A DNA stretch of 64,000 nucleotides from VAZQ01 sp963739385 (GCA_963739385.1 CAVUAI010000033.1:31953-95952); one strand, 5' to 3'. Numbered from the stretch's first letter, positions 28,239-37,946 are shown. Notes: generated by a model not told the origin, from the sequence alone. Numbers and translations: made by a program.

Positions 28239-28337
28239 ATGGTCCGCGCCGTCGTTGAAGAAGCCACCACGCTTGCCTCGCTCGCACTGTTTCTGGCCAT
28301 GATCGCGATATGGGCGCAGGTCATCGCGACCCTCTGA
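28239..28337 (+). CDS. Candidate 32-residue hydrophobic small protein
   Basis: ATG 28239 follows the purine-rich GGAGTAGGGG and opens a 32-codon frame ending in TGA. The peptide starts MVRAVVEEATTLASLALFL and continues AMIAIWAQVIATL: a short charged N-terminus and one transmembrane helix. Such one-helix peptides are often missed by gene finders. It sits alone in the 499-base gap between the DUF3551 gene and dnaE; the rest of that gap shows no other convincing gene. Function unknown. Confidence 0.5.
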   Translation: MVRAVVEEATTLASLALFLAMIAIWAQVIATL

Positions 28338-28479
28338 CGTTGGCAACTGGTGGACGAATTCAGCGCGTGCGGCCAAGTCCCCGGCGACAACTCCTGGGGA
28401 TACCGGCGTCATACCGGTTGCGGGGAGCGTCGCGGACCTGCTCTCACAGTCGCGGTCCCTTGAGAATCGCGAGACCGGC

Positions 28480-31400
28480 ATGCCTGGTTTTGTGCACCTG
28501 CACGTGCACTCGTCCTACTCCTTGCTCGAAGGCGCATTGACTATCGCGCGGCTGGCCGAGCTCGCTAAGGCCGACCGCCAGCCCGCGCTGGCGCTGACCG
28601 ACACCGACAACATGTTCGGGGCACTCGAGTTCTCGGACAAGATGGCGGCGGCGGGCATCCAACCCATCATCGGCTGTGCGATCGCGGTCGATTTCGGCGA
28701 TCAGGAAGCGGGTCCGCGCGCCGCAAATGGACCCGCCGTCGAGTGGCCACGCATCGTGCTCCTGGCCGCGCGCGAGCACGGCTACCGCAGTCTGATGCGG
28801 TTGAACTCGCGCGCGTTTCTCGACACGCCGACGAATGAGCGCCCGCATCTCAAGCTCGCTTGGCTCGACGGCGAAACCGACGGATTGATCGCGTTGACGG
28901 GTGGGCCGGGTGGACCGCTCGACGCCGCGATCGTCGCCGGCCAGGGCCAACTCGCTGAGGGGCGCTGCGAGGCCCTGGGGCGGCTTTTCGGCGATCGGCT
29001 CTACATCGAGCTGCAACGGCACGGCACCACCGCTGAACGCACCGCCGAGCCTGCTCTTGTCGCTCTGGCCTATGCGCGCGGGATTCCGCTCGTCGCCGCC
29101 AATGAGCCGCTGTTTGCGCGCCGGGAAGACTACGAGGCGCATGACGCCCTCATTTGCATCGCCGAGGGGCGGCTGGTGGTCGAGACCGACCGGCGCCAGC
29201 TCACGCCCGAGCACCGGTTCAAGACGCGCACGGAAATGGCCGAATTGTTTGCGGATCTCCCCGAGGCGGTCGGCTCTACGATCGAGGTTGCGCAGCGTTG
29301 CGCCTTCCGGCCACGGGTGCAGGCGCCGATCCTGCCGCGCTTCTCGGTTGGTGCGCGGGGCGCTGCCGTCGACGAGGCGGCGGAACTGCGCGCGCGCGCC
29401 GAGGCGGGGCTCGAACGCCGGATCACGACCCTTGGGATTGCCCCCGGCCGCACCGTCGAGGAATACCGCGAACGGTTGGCATTCGAGCTCAACGTTATCG
29501 AGGGCATGAAATATCCGGGTTACTTTCTTATCGTTTCCGACTTCATCCAGTGGGCGAAGGCGCACGACATTCCGGTCGGGCCGGGGCGCGGCTCCGGCGC
29601 AGGCTCGCTCGTGTCCTACGCGCTCACGATCACCGATCTCGATCCGATGCGGTTCGGTCTCCTGTTCGAGCGCTTCCTCAATCCCGAGCGGGTGTCGATG
29701 CCGGATTTCGACATCGATTTCTGTCAGGATCGGCGCGACGAGGTCATCGGTTACGTGCAGGAGCGTTACGGCCGCGACCGGGTGGCCCAAATCATCACGT
29801 TCGGCACCTTGCAGGCGCGCGGCGTGTTGCGCGACGTTGGCCGTGTGCTGCAGATGCCGTACGGCCAGGTCGACAAATTCTGCAAGCTGGTGCCGCAAAA
29901 CCCGCTCAATCCGGTCACGCTCGGCCGGGCAATCGACGACGAGCCGCGCCTGCAGGCTGCCCGCGATGGTGACCCGGTCGTGCGGCGTGCCTTCGACATC
30001 GCGCAAAAGCTCGAAGGTCTGCACCGCCACGCATCGACCCATGCGGCGGGCATCGTGATAGGCGAGCGCGCGCTCACGGAGATGGTGCCGCTCTATCGTG
30101 ACCCCAAGTCCAACATGCCGGTAACCCAGTTCAACATGAAGTGGGTCGAGCAGGCGGGCCTAGTGAAATTCGACTTTCTTGGCCTCAAGACCCTCACGGT
30201 GCTGCAAACGGCAGTGGCGCTGCTGCATAAGCGCGGTGTCGAGATCGATCTCGCAGCGGTTCCGCTCGACGACGAGAAAAGCTACGCCATGCTTGCCCGC
30301 GCCGAAGCCGTGGGCATCTTCCAGCTGGAAAGCCAGGGCATGCGGCGGGCGTTGCTCGACATGCGGCCGGATCGTTTCGAGGACGTGATTGCGCTGGTCG
30401 CGCTTTACCGGCCGGGCCCGATGGCGAATATCCCCACGTATTGCGCGCGCAAGCACCGTATGGAGGAGCCCGACTACATTCACCCCAAGCTGGAGCCGAT
30501 TCTGCGCGAGACTTTTGGCGTCATTGTCTACCAGGAGCAGGTGATGCAGGCCGCGCAGATCCTCGCCGGCTATTCGCTCGGCGAAGCCGACCTGCTGCGG
30601 CGGGCGATGGGAAAGAAGATTCGCAGCGAGATGCAGAAGCAGCGGAGCCGTTTCGTCTCCGGTTGCATTGAGCGTGGCATCGAACGTCAGCACGCAGAGA
30701 CGATCTTCGAATTGCTCGAGCGCTTCGCCGACTACGGCTTCAACAAGAGTCACGCCGCTGCCTACGCTCTCGTGGCCTATCAAACGGCCTACATGAAGGC
30801 GAACTATCCGGTCGAATTTCTCGCTGCCTCCATGACCCTCGACATGGGCAATACCGACAAGCTCTCCGAGTTCCGGGCGGAGGCCGAGCGCCTCGGCGTG
30901 AAGGTCGAGCCGCCATCAGTCAATCGCTCGGGCGTGGCCTTCGAGGTCGAGGGCAATACCATCCGCTACGCGCTCGCGGCCCTCAAGGGCGTCGGCCGGC
31001 AAGCGGTGCAGGCGATCGTGGAAGCCCGCAGCGAGCGGCCATTCGCCGATCTTTCCGATTTCGCGAGCCGCATCAATCCGCGTGCGGTGAACAAGCGCGT
31101 GCTTGAAAGCCTTGCCGCCGCCGGTGCTTTTGACGCGCTTGAAAGCAACCGTGCACGAGTGTTTGCAGCCGTCGATGCCATGCTCGCGGACGCGCAACGC
31201 GCCCACGACGACGTGACGGTAGGGCAATCGGAATTGTTCGGCGGGGGCGGAGCGCGCACGCCGCTTGCCCTCGGCAATACCGAGCCGTGGCTTCCCGCCG
31301 AACGGTTGCAAAAGGAATTCGATGCCATCGGCTTCTTCCTCACCGGCCATCCGCTCGACGACTATGCCGCGACCCTCAAACGCATGCGTGTGCAGTCGTG

Positions 31401-31932
31401 GGCGGAATTTGCGCGCGCCGTGCGCGCGGGCGCAACGGCAGGCCGCGTCGCCGGCACCGTCGTCGCGCGAACCGAGCGGCGCACCCGGACCGGCAGCAAG
31501 ATGGGCATCATCGGGCTCTCCGATCCGACCGGGCACTACGAGGCGGTCGTTTTCTCCGAAGGGTTGGCTCAATTTCGGGATCTCCTGGAGCCCGGCGCCG
31601 CAGTGCTGCTGATGCTGTCCGCGGAACTGCAGGGCGACGACGTGCGGGCCCGCATTCAGATGGTCGAGCCGCTGGAACAGGCCGCGGCCAAGCTTTCGAA
31701 GGGGCTGCGCGTCTTTCTGCGCGGCGAGGCGCCGATCGAGAGCGTCGCCAAGCGGCTGGAAGGGCCGGGTTCGGGGCGCTCCCCGCAGGACAATGGTGAG
31801 GTCGCTCTCGTGTTGATCCTGGGTGAGGGCACCGAGGTCGAGGTCAAGCTGCCCGGGCGCTTCAAGGTCTCGCCGCAGGTCGCCGGCGCCATCAAGGCGG
31901 TGCCGGGCGTGGTGGCGGTCGAGCCGGTGTAA
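28480..31932 (+). CDS. dnaE: DNA polymerase III subunit alpha
   Basis: Catalytic subunit of the replicative polymerase (DnaE1 type, 1150 residues). The N-terminal PHP domain begins FVHLHVHSSYSLLEGA; the catalytic aspartates of the palm lie in MPDFDIDFCQDRRDE (~residues 407-421); GRGSGAGSLVSYAL and the YQEQVMQAAQILAGYS segment are typical. Tandem helix-hairpin-helix and OB-fold domains complete the C-terminus. ATG 28480 gives the normal start. No frame irregularity was seen in 3.4 kb, useful as a benchmark for sequence quality. Confidence 0.97.
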   Translation: MPGFVHLHVHSSYSLLEGALTIARLAELAKADRQPALALTDTDNMFGALEFSDKMAAAGIQPIIGCAIAVDFGDQEAGPRAANGPAVEWPRIVLLAAREHGYRSLMRLNSRAFLDTPTNERPHLKLAWLDGETDGLIALTGGPGGPLDAAIVAGQGQLAEGRCEALGRLFGDRLYIELQRHGTTAERTAEPALVALAYARGIPLVAANEPLFARREDYEAHDALICIAEGRLVVETDRRQLTPEHRFKTRTEMAELFADLPEAVGSTIEVAQRCAFRPRVQAPILPRFSVGARGAAVDEAAELRARAEAGLERRITTLGIAPGRTVEEYRERLAFELNVIEGMKYPGYFLIVSDFIQWAKAHDIPVGPGRGSGAGSLVSYALTITDLDPMRFGLLFERFLNPERVSMPDFDIDFCQDRRDEVIGYVQERYGRDRVAQIITFGTLQARGVLRDVGRVLQMPYGQVDKFCKLVPQNPLNPVTLGRAIDDEPRLQAARDGDPVVRRAFDIAQKLEGLHRHASTHAAGIVIGERALTEMVPLYRDPKSNMPVTQFNMKWVEQAGLVKFDFLGLKTLTVLQTAVALLHKRGVEIDLAAVPLDDEKSYAMLARAEAVGIFQLESQGMRRALLDMRPDRFEDVIALVALYRPGPMANIPTYCARKHRMEEPDYIHPKLEPILRETFGVIVYQEQVMQAAQILAGYSLGEADLLRRAMGKKIRSEMQKQRSRFVSGCIERGIERQHAETIFELLERFADYGFNKSHAAAYALVAYQTAYMKANYPVEFLAASMTLDMGNTDKLSEFRAEAERLGVKVEPPSVNRSGVAFEVEGNTIRYALAALKGVGRQAVQAIVEARSERPFADLSDFASRINPRAVNKRVLESLAAAGAFDALESNRARVFAAVDAMLADAQRAHDDVTVGQSELFGGGGARTPLALGNTEPWLPAERLQKEFDAIGFFLTGHPLDDYAATLKRMRVQSWAEFARAVRAGATAGRVAGTVVARTERRTRTGSKMGIIGLSDPTGHYEAVVFSEGLAQFRDLLEPGAAVLLMLSAELQGDDVRARIQMVEPLEQAAAKLSKGLRVFLRGEAPIESVAKRLEGPGSGRSPQDNGEVALVLILGEGTEVEVKLPGRFKVSPQVAGAIKAVPGVVAVEPV

Positions 31933-32006
31933 TCCGTCCGCGAACCACGTTACTCTCCCGGCCCGGGCGCCGAGGCAACGACCTCGCGCGGGCACGGGAG
32001 GAGACC

Positions 32007-33104
32007 ATGAAAACCCTCATCGCAGCGCTCGCTATCGCGTTGGCGGTCGGCGCCGGGCCGGTGTCGGCCGAAAACACCGCGCCGGCGTTCCAGGTCGATC
32101 CGTTCTGGCCGAAGCCGCTGCCGAACAATTGGATCCTGGGGCAAGTCTCCGGCATCGCCACGGATCGATACGATCGTATCTGGGTCGTGCATCGCCCCGG
32201 CTCACTCACGCCGCGCGAGCGCGCGGCCGAGCAAAGCCCTCCGGAAGCCAGATGCTGCGCCGCCGCTCCGCCGGTGCTGATGTTCGACCAGTCAGGCAAT
32301 CTGCTGCGCCACTGGGGCGGGCGCGGACAGGGCTATCAATGGCCCGAAAGCGAGCACGGCATTTTCATCGACGACAGCGATTTCGTCTGGCTGGCGGGCA
32401 ATGGCAAGAAGGACGGACAACTCCTCAAATTCACCATGGACGGCAATTTCGTGCTGCAGATTGGCCGGCAAGGGGAGGGCAACGACAGCAGTTCGACCGA
32501 ACGGCTCGGTTCGCCGGCGGACGTCGCTGTCGACGTCGCGGCGAAGGAGGTTTTCGCCGCCGACGGCTACGGAAATCGCCGCATCGTCGTGTTCGATTCC
32601 GAGACCGGCGCGTACAAGCGCCATTGGGGCGCCTACGGCAAGACTCCGAGCGACGAGAAGACGTCGGGCTACGATCCGGGCAAGCCGCCGTCGCCGCAGT
32701 TCGGCAATCCTGTGCACTGCATCCGCATCGACAGGGACGGTCTCGTTTACGTCTGCGACCGCACCAACAACCGCTTGCAAGTGTTCCGCAAGGACGGCTC
32801 ATTCGTCGCCGAGCACATCTACGAAAAGGGCACCCGCGGCACGGGATCGGTCTACGACCTCGTCTTCTCCCCCGATCGCGATCAGAAATGGATCTACATG
32901 ATCGACGGGATGAATGGCGAGGTGCGCATCGTCGATCGCGCCTCGAAGGAGACGCTCAGCCGCTTCGGACGGCCTGGACGACAGGTCGGCCAGTTCACAG
33001 CCCTGCACAACATCGCCGTCGATCGGCAAGGAAACATCTTCACGTCGGAGGTGAACACCGGACAGCGCGTGCAAAAATTCCGTCGCGTCGATTTGCAAAA
33101 CTAG
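32007..33104 (+). CDS. Secreted NHL/six-bladed beta-propeller protein
   Basis: A 365-residue exported protein with a clean signal peptide (MKTLIAALAIALAVGAGPVSA). The mature part repeats NHL-type blades: SGIATDRYDRIWVVHR, GIFIDDSDFVWLAG, VDVAAKEVFAADGYGNRRIVV, CIRIDRDGLVYVCDRTNNR and HNIAVDRQGNIFTSE. This pattern marks a six-bladed propeller like peptidyl-alpha-hydroxyglycine lyase-related proteins common in alphaproteobacteria. Enzymatic or binding role cannot be told. It is followed after 80 bases by a Bug gene in the same direction. Confidence 0.85.
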   Translation: MKTLIAALAIALAVGAGPVSAENTAPAFQVDPFWPKPLPNNWILGQVSGIATDRYDRIWVVHRPGSLTPRERAAEQSPPEARCCAAAPPVLMFDQSGNLLRHWGGRGQGYQWPESEHGIFIDDSDFVWLAGNGKKDGQLLKFTMDGNFVLQIGRQGEGNDSSSTERLGSPADVAVDVAAKEVFAADGYGNRRIVVFDSETGAYKRHWGAYGKTPSDEKTSGYDPGKPPSPQFGNPVHCIRIDRDGLVYVCDRTNNRLQVFRKDGSFVAEHIYEKGTRGTGSVYDLVFSPDRDQKWIYMIDGMNGEVRIVDRASKETLSRFGRPGRQVGQFTALHNIAVDRQGNIFTSEVNTGQRVQKFRRVDLQN

Positions 33105-33184
33105 ACGTAGCAAGACTGAGGGGATCGTCCGTGGTCTCAGCGGCGCCGAGTCGGATAGGATCGGCCGGCCCGAGGGAGGATACC

Positions 33185-34150
33185 ATGCGCTGGCTCATGC
33201 GGCTTGTTGCGGCGTCGTTGTCTGCATTGGGCCCGATGCCGGCGTTGGGTGCCGACTTTGATTGTGCGCGTGCAACCGTCGTGGTGCCGTATCCGGCCGG
33301 CGGCGCGGCCGACGTCGCCGCCCGCCTCATCGCGGAGCGTCTCGAGGCGCTGACGAAGAAGAGCTTTGTCGTCGAGAATCGGCCAGGGGCGACGGGCAAT
33401 ATCGGGACGGCCGCGGTCGCCAATGCCAAGCCGGATGGCTGCACCTTGCTGGTCAACGCGGCGGTTATCGCAACCTTTCCCGCGAGCTTCACCAAGCTCG
33501 CGTTCGACCCGATCGGCGATTTGGTGCCGGTTGGGGGCATCGGTATTACGCCGACACTGCTCGTGGCCGCGAAATCGGTGCCGGCAGAGGATCTCAAGGG
33601 CCTCGTGCAGTTGAGCAAGCAGCGGCCCGATGGGCTGAGCTTCAGCACCGCGGGCTACGGGCTGCTGCAGCATCTCGCGGTCGAGGAAATGGCGCAGCGA
33701 TTGGGCGCTAGGTTCGTGCACGTCGTCTACAAGGGCGGCGCGCAAGCCGCGACCGATCTCATCGCCGCGCGGGTGGATTTCGGCAGTTTCGCCGCCGGCT
33801 CCGTGATCCAATTCGTGAAGGACGGGCAGCTCAAGCCGTTGGGGGTAATTCAGGAGACACGCTCCGCCCTGGTGCCCGATGTCGCGACCACCGCCGAGCA
33901 GGGCCTGCCGGGCCTGGAGGCCGGCGTCCATTTCATGCTGTACGCGCCGGCGGCAACGCCGAAGGCGGTTGTCGCGGCGCTCAACACCGAGCTCAACCGG
34001 ATCGTCGGCGATCCGGCGTTGAAGCAGCGTTTTGCCAATATCGGCTTCGACCCGACCGCCATCAGCCCGGAGCAGGCAGCGGCAATCATGCGCCGGACCG
34101 GTGAAGCCTGGGCCCCCGTGATCAGGCGGTTGAACATCAAGCTGGATTGA
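33185..34150 (+). CDS. Bug/TctC-family periplasmic solute-binding protein
   Basis: A 321-residue periplasmic binding protein. ATG 33185 follows GAGGGAGGA and gives a signal peptide ending near PALGADFD. Family motifs: ATVVVPYPAGGAADVAARL, VENRPGATGNIGTAAV, VVYKGGAQAATDLIA and TTAEQGLPGLEA. Ligand unknown; no TctAB membrane genes are nearby. It is the third Bug-type gene of the window and lies between a propeller gene and rpsB, an accessory insertion in the usual dnaE to rpsB interval. Confidence 0.9.
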   Translation: MRWLMRLVAASLSALGPMPALGADFDCARATVVVPYPAGGAADVAARLIAERLEALTKKSFVVENRPGATGNIGTAAVANAKPDGCTLLVNAAVIATFPASFTKLAFDPIGDLVPVGGIGITPTLLVAAKSVPAEDLKGLVQLSKQRPDGLSFSTAGYGLLQHLAVEEMAQRLGARFVHVVYKGGAQAATDLIAARVDFGSFAAGSVIQFVKDGQLKPLGVIQETRSALVPDVATTAEQGLPGLEAGVHFMLYAPAATPKAVVAALNTELNRIVGDPALKQRFANIGFDPTAISPEQAAAIMRRTGEAWAPVIRRLNIKLD

Positions 34151-34335
34151 TGCCGGTCACCGGGCCGTCTGCCGCGACGCCCTGGAGGGCCGGCTGCCAG
34201 CGTCGGGCCTTGTCGCTCCGGAAAAACGCGGGAAAACGAGAACCCGCAGAGCACCGGTTGCCCCGGGTACCCGGCAGCAATCCCGGCCCAGGGCCTTCGC
34301 CCCTGCTCGCAACCGTCGACGCCCGGTCTGGCGCC

Positions 34336-34363
34336 TTGCGTCCTTTCAGCCAGATCGCTATAT
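34336..34363 (+). promoter_or_regulatory. Candidate sigma-70 promoter for rpsB-tsf
   Basis: TTGCGT (34336-34341) and CTATAT (34358-34363) separated by 16 bases resemble the alphaproteobacterial housekeeping consensus. It lies 110 bases upstream of the rpsB start, inside the 323-base gap after the Bug gene. The leader between promoter and start could hold S2 autoregulation, but no structure was evident by eye. Confidence 0.5.
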
Positions 34364-34473
34364 GCACGCCATCTCACACGCGGACCTTGGCCTCACAGCC
34401 GTCCGGTGGCTCCGTCTGGTCGCAAGACCACAAAGAGCTCACGGGTCCGCGGCGGCTCAACCGGAGAACAGAT

Positions 34474-35466
34474 ATGTCGCTTCCTGACTTTTCCATGCGC
34501 CAGCTATTGGAGGCTGGCGTACATTTTGGCCATCAGGCCCACCGTTGGAATCCGAAGATGGCTGAGTACATCTTCGGCGCCCGCAACAACATCCACATCA
34601 TCGACCTGGCCCAGTCCGTACCGTTGATGCATCGCGCGTTGCAGGCGGTGAGCGACACCGTCGCGAACGGGGGACGTATCTTGTTCGTCGGCACCAAACG
34701 CCAGGCGCAGGATGCGATCGCCGAGGCGGCCAAGAAATCGGCGCAGTATTATGTCAACTCGCGCTGGCTCGGGGGGACCCTGACCAACTGGAAGACCATC
34801 TCCCAGTCGATCTCGCGCCTGCGCAAGCTCGACGAGATGCTCTCCTCGGGCGAGGCCAAGGGGTACACCAAGAAGGAACGGCTTACGCTCCAGCGCGAGC
34901 GCGACAAGCTCGATCGCGCGCTAGGCGGCATCAAGGATATGGGCGGTCTGCCCGACCTGCTGTTCGTAATCGACACGAACAAGGAGGACATCGCCATTAA
35001 GGAGGCGCGCCGTCTCGGCGTGCCGGTTGCCGCCGTCGTCGACACCAATTGCGATCCCGACGGCATCACCTTTGTCGTACCCGGCAATGACGACGCGAGC
35101 CGCGCCATCACGCTCTACTGCGATCTCGTTGCTAAAGCCGCGATCGATGGCATCTCGCGGGCGCAGGGCGAGCTTGGCGTCGATACCGGGGCCGCCGCCG
35201 AGCCGGTTGCCGAAGAACTGCCGGCCGCCGTCGAAGGGCCGGGCTATGAGGTGCTGTCCGGCCCGCGCGGTGTGGCCGACGACCTCAAGAAGCTCCACCA
35301 TGTCTCGCCTGCGATCGAGAAGAAGCTCAACGATCTCGGCATTTTCCATTACTGGCAGATTGCCGGGCTGGGACCCGATGCCGCTCACACGATCGGCGAA
35401 GAGGTGGGATTGCCTGGTCGGGTGGAAGGCTGGATCGCACAATCGAAAGAGTTGACGGCAGAGTAA
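34474..35466 (+). CDS. rpsB: 30S ribosomal protein S2 with C-terminal extension
   Basis: Small-subunit ribosomal protein. The first ~230 residues are a standard S2 (MRQLLEAGVHFGHQAHRWNP, NSRWLGGTLTNWKT, PDLLFVIDTNKE). Residues ~236-330 form an extra tail: an Ala/Glu/Pro-rich linker, then a compact helical module (GVADDLKKLHHVSPAIEKKL, HYWQIAGLGPDAAHTIGEEV) that resembles a helix-hairpin-helix. The tail is known from Hyphomicrobiales S2 proteins. The start follows a GGAGA ribosome site. Confidence 0.96.
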   Translation: MSLPDFSMRQLLEAGVHFGHQAHRWNPKMAEYIFGARNNIHIIDLAQSVPLMHRALQAVSDTVANGGRILFVGTKRQAQDAIAEAAKKSAQYYVNSRWLGGTLTNWKTISQSISRLRKLDEMLSSGEAKGYTKKERLTLQRERDKLDRALGGIKDMGGLPDLLFVIDTNKEDIAIKEARRLGVPVAAVVDTNCDPDGITFVVPGNDDASRAITLYCDLVAKAAIDGISRAQGELGVDTGAAAEPVAEELPAAVEGPGYEVLSGPRGVADDLKKLHHVSPAIEKKLNDLGIFHYWQIAGLGPDAAHTIGEEVGLPGRVEGWIAQSKELTAE

Positions 35467-35568
35467 GAGCGTCGTCGTGCCCGGCTCGCGCCGCCTCCGT
35501 CTCGCCGTAGAACGAAAGACGCGCATGGGCCGACGAGCTCGGCCATGACGCACAGAGGGATCACACGC

Positions 35569-36493
35569 ATGGCCAAGGTCAGCGCGGCAATGGTGAAGGA
35601 ACTCCGCGAGCGCACCGGCGCGGGGATGATGGACTGCAAGGCGGCGCTCGAGGAAACCGGTGGCGACATGGAGCAGGCCGTCGATCTGTTGCGCAAGCGC
35701 GGGCTCGCCAAGGCCGCCAAGAAAGCTGGTCGCATCGCCGCCGAAGGTCTCATCGGCCTCGCCGTGGAAGGGTCCAAAGGCGTCCTCGTGGAGGTCAATT
35801 CCGAGACCGATTTCGTCGCCCGCAATGATCTGTTCCAGGGCCTCGTGAAGATGATCGCCAATGTTGCGCTCACGGCCGGCAACGACGTCGAGAAGATCAA
35901 GGCGACGAAGGTGGGCGGCATCACGATCGGCGATGCCATCGCTGATACCATCGCCAAGATCGGCGAGAACATGTCGTTGCGGAGGGCGTCGTCATTGTCG
36001 GTGAGCACCGGCGTGATCGGGACCTACACGCACAATTCCGTCGAGGAGGGTCTCGGCAAGATCGGCGTCCTGGTCGGGCTCGAGTTCGAACGGGAAGGCG
36101 GACGAACTCAAGCGTTTCGGCCGGATGCTTGCAATGCATATCGCTGCCTCCAATCCCCAGGCGGTCGATCCTGCCGGCCTTCATCCGGATGTCGTGAGGC
36201 GCGAGAAGGAAGTCTTCGCCGACAAGTTCAAATCGGAAGGCAAACCTGCGAATATCATCGACAAGATCGTCGAATCGGCGCTCAGGACCTTCTACAAAGA
36301 GGTATGCCTGCTCGAACAACCCTTCATCCACGAGCCGGACAAAAGCGTCTCGCAGGCGATCAAGGACGCCGCGGGTCAGGTCGGAGGTCCGATCAAGGTG
36401 ACCGGTTTTGTGCGCTATGCGCTCGGCGAAGGCATCGAGCGTCCCGACAGCGATTTCGGCAGCGAAGTCGCGGCCCTGGTGAAGTCGAATTGA
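35569..36493 (+). CDS. tsf: Elongation factor Ts, reading frame broken by one extra base
   Basis: Guanine-nucleotide exchange factor for EF-Tu. The N-terminus (AMVKELRERTGAGMMDCKAA) and first half are normal up to IGVLVGLE at 36084; the second half (MLAMHIAASNPQAVDPAG to VRYALGEGIERPDSDFGSE) continues in the next frame. Removing one T at 36085/36086 joins them as GLE-SNGKADELKRFG and gives a 307-residue protein, the normal length. Because EF-Ts is essential and the two halves are otherwise intact, an assembly or base-calling error is most likely. If real, the first frame would end in unrelated sequence at 36534. Confidence 0.93.
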
Positions 36494-36574
36494 GCGTCGT
36501 TTCAGCCGCAATGCGCGTTCCATCCCGGCGGTAGGCGTCGCGCCGCACCGCCGCGGCAAATCGCAGGAGCTGCC

Positions 36575-37291
36575 ATGACAGAACCCGTCTACCGGCGCGT
36601 CGTGGTGAAGCTCTCTGGCGAGGCGCTCATCGGCGCCCACGCCTTCGGCATCCATCAACCGACGCTCGAACAAATCGCCGCCGACCTCATCGCCACCCAG
36701 AAACTGGGCGTGTCCGTCGCCGTCGTGGTCGGTGGGGGCAACATCTTCCGCGGCGTTAAGGTATCCGAGCAGGGCATCCCGCGAGTGACCGGCGACATGA
36801 TGGGAATTCTTGCGACCGTCATGAACGCGCTCGCGCTCGAGAGCGTGATCGAGCGCGCAGGGACGCCGGCTCGCACGATGTCGGCGCTCGCGATGCCTGG
36901 CGTGTGCGAGACCTACGAGCGGCCGCGAGCGTTGCGCCACCTCGAGGAGGGACGGCTTCTTCTGTTCGCAGGTGGCACGGGCAATCCGTTCTTCACCACG
37001 GATACCGCCGCCGTGCTCCGGGCGGCGGAGATCGGCGCCGAGGCCGTGCTCAAGGCAACTGATGTCGACGGGGTCTACGACGCCGATCCCAAGCGCGACA
37101 AGAGCGCCAAACGCTACGATTTCTTGACCCATCAGGAGGCGATCGAGCGCAGCCTCAAAGTGATGGATACGACTGCCTTCGCGCTTGCTCAGGAGAACCG
37201 TATGCCTATCATCGTGTTCTCGATCCGCGAAGAGGGAGCGATCACGGCCGTCCTGCGCGGAGCCGGGCGTTCGACCGTCGTGGGCAATTGA
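36575..37291 (+). CDS. pyrH: Uridylate kinase
   Basis: Phosphorylates UMP to UDP in pyrimidine nucleotide synthesis; hexameric amino-acid-kinase fold. 238 residues with RRVVVKLSGEALIG at the N-terminus, VGGGNIFRG for substrate binding, and the LLFAGGTGNPFFTTDTAA segment. The order rpsB-tsf-pyrH-frr-uppS is conserved in many bacteria. Confidence 0.97.
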   Translation: MTEPVYRRVVVKLSGEALIGAHAFGIHQPTLEQIAADLIATQKLGVSVAVVVGGGNIFRGVKVSEQGIPRVTGDMMGILATVMNALALESVIERAGTPARTMSALAMPGVCETYERPRALRHLEEGRLLLFAGGTGNPFFTTDTAAVLRAAEIGAEAVLKATDVDGVYDADPKRDKSAKRYDFLTHQEAIERSLKVMDTTAFALAQENRMPIIVFSIREEGAITAVLRGAGRSTVVGN

Positions 37292-37370
37292 GGCGCTGGC
37301 GCACGTCGCTTCCCGCAGCACACACGAAGCGACACGCTCGCAGCATCGACCAACGTATTCGAGGGTCGCC

Positions 37371-37934
37371 ATGGCAAACCCAACGCATGACATCAACGAG
37401 CTCAAGCGACGTATGCACGGCGCAATTCAGTTGTTGAAGCAGGAATTGGGCGGCCTCCGCACCGGCCGCGCCTCGGCGGGCTTGCTCGAGCCGGTGCAAG
37501 TTGAGGCCTACGGCACCCACATGCCGCTCAACCAGGTTGCCACCGTCAGCGTGCCCGAACCTCGGCTCATTTCCGTGCAGGTCTGGGACAAGGCGATGGT
37601 GCATGCGGTGGAAAAGGCGATCGCCGCCTCCAACCTCGGCCTCACGCCTTCGACCGAGGGTCAGGTTTTGCGATTGCGTATCCCCGAGCTCAACGAGGAG
37701 CGGCGCAGGGATTTGGTCAAAGTTGCGCACAAATACGCCGAGGCAGCACGCGTTGCCGTCCGGCACGTGCGGCGTGACGGCCTTGACGTGCTCAAGAAGC
37801 TCGAAAAGGATCACAAGATCAGCGAAGACGATGGCAAGCGTTCGTCGGAGCAGGTGCAGAAAGTGACCGACGACGCGATCGCGGAGGTCGACAAGATGCT
37901 GACGATGAAAGAAAAGGAAATCCTCACGGTGTGA
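37371..37934 (+). CDS. frr: Ribosome recycling factor
   Basis: Releases ribosomes from mRNA after termination together with EF-G. 187 residues, the standard length, with LGGLRTGRASAGLLEPVQVE and the long-helix segment RRDLVKVAHKYAEAARVAVR. ATG 37371 is chosen; the in-frame region upstream overlaps pyrH and reads as random arginine/serine-rich sequence. uppS follows after 12 bases. Confidence 0.97.
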   Translation: MANPTHDINELKRRMHGAIQLLKQELGGLRTGRASAGLLEPVQVEAYGTHMPLNQVATVSVPEPRLISVQVWDKAMVHAVEKAIAASNLGLTPSTEGQVLRLRIPELNEERRRDLVKVAHKYAEAARVAVRHVRRDGLDVLKKLEKDHKISEDDGKRSSEQVQKVTDDAIAEVDKMLTMKEKEILTV

Positions 37935-37946
37935 GGTTGGAGCGCA

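Noticed and set aside
31823..33180. Upstream half of a 775-codon plus-strand frame covering the propeller gene
   Set aside because: Only its 3' part (from 33185) is a real Bug gene; the rest is an out-of-frame shadow of dnaE and the propeller gene.
34151..34473. N-terminal extension of rpsB from an upstream start at 34147
   Set aside because: The extra 109 codons have no S2 homology; ATG 34474 has a ribosome site and the family N-terminus.
36085..36125. Programmed +1 frameshift in tsf
   Set aside because: No slippery codon, stop codon or stimulatory structure of the known type at the site, and EF-Ts is not known to use frameshifting.
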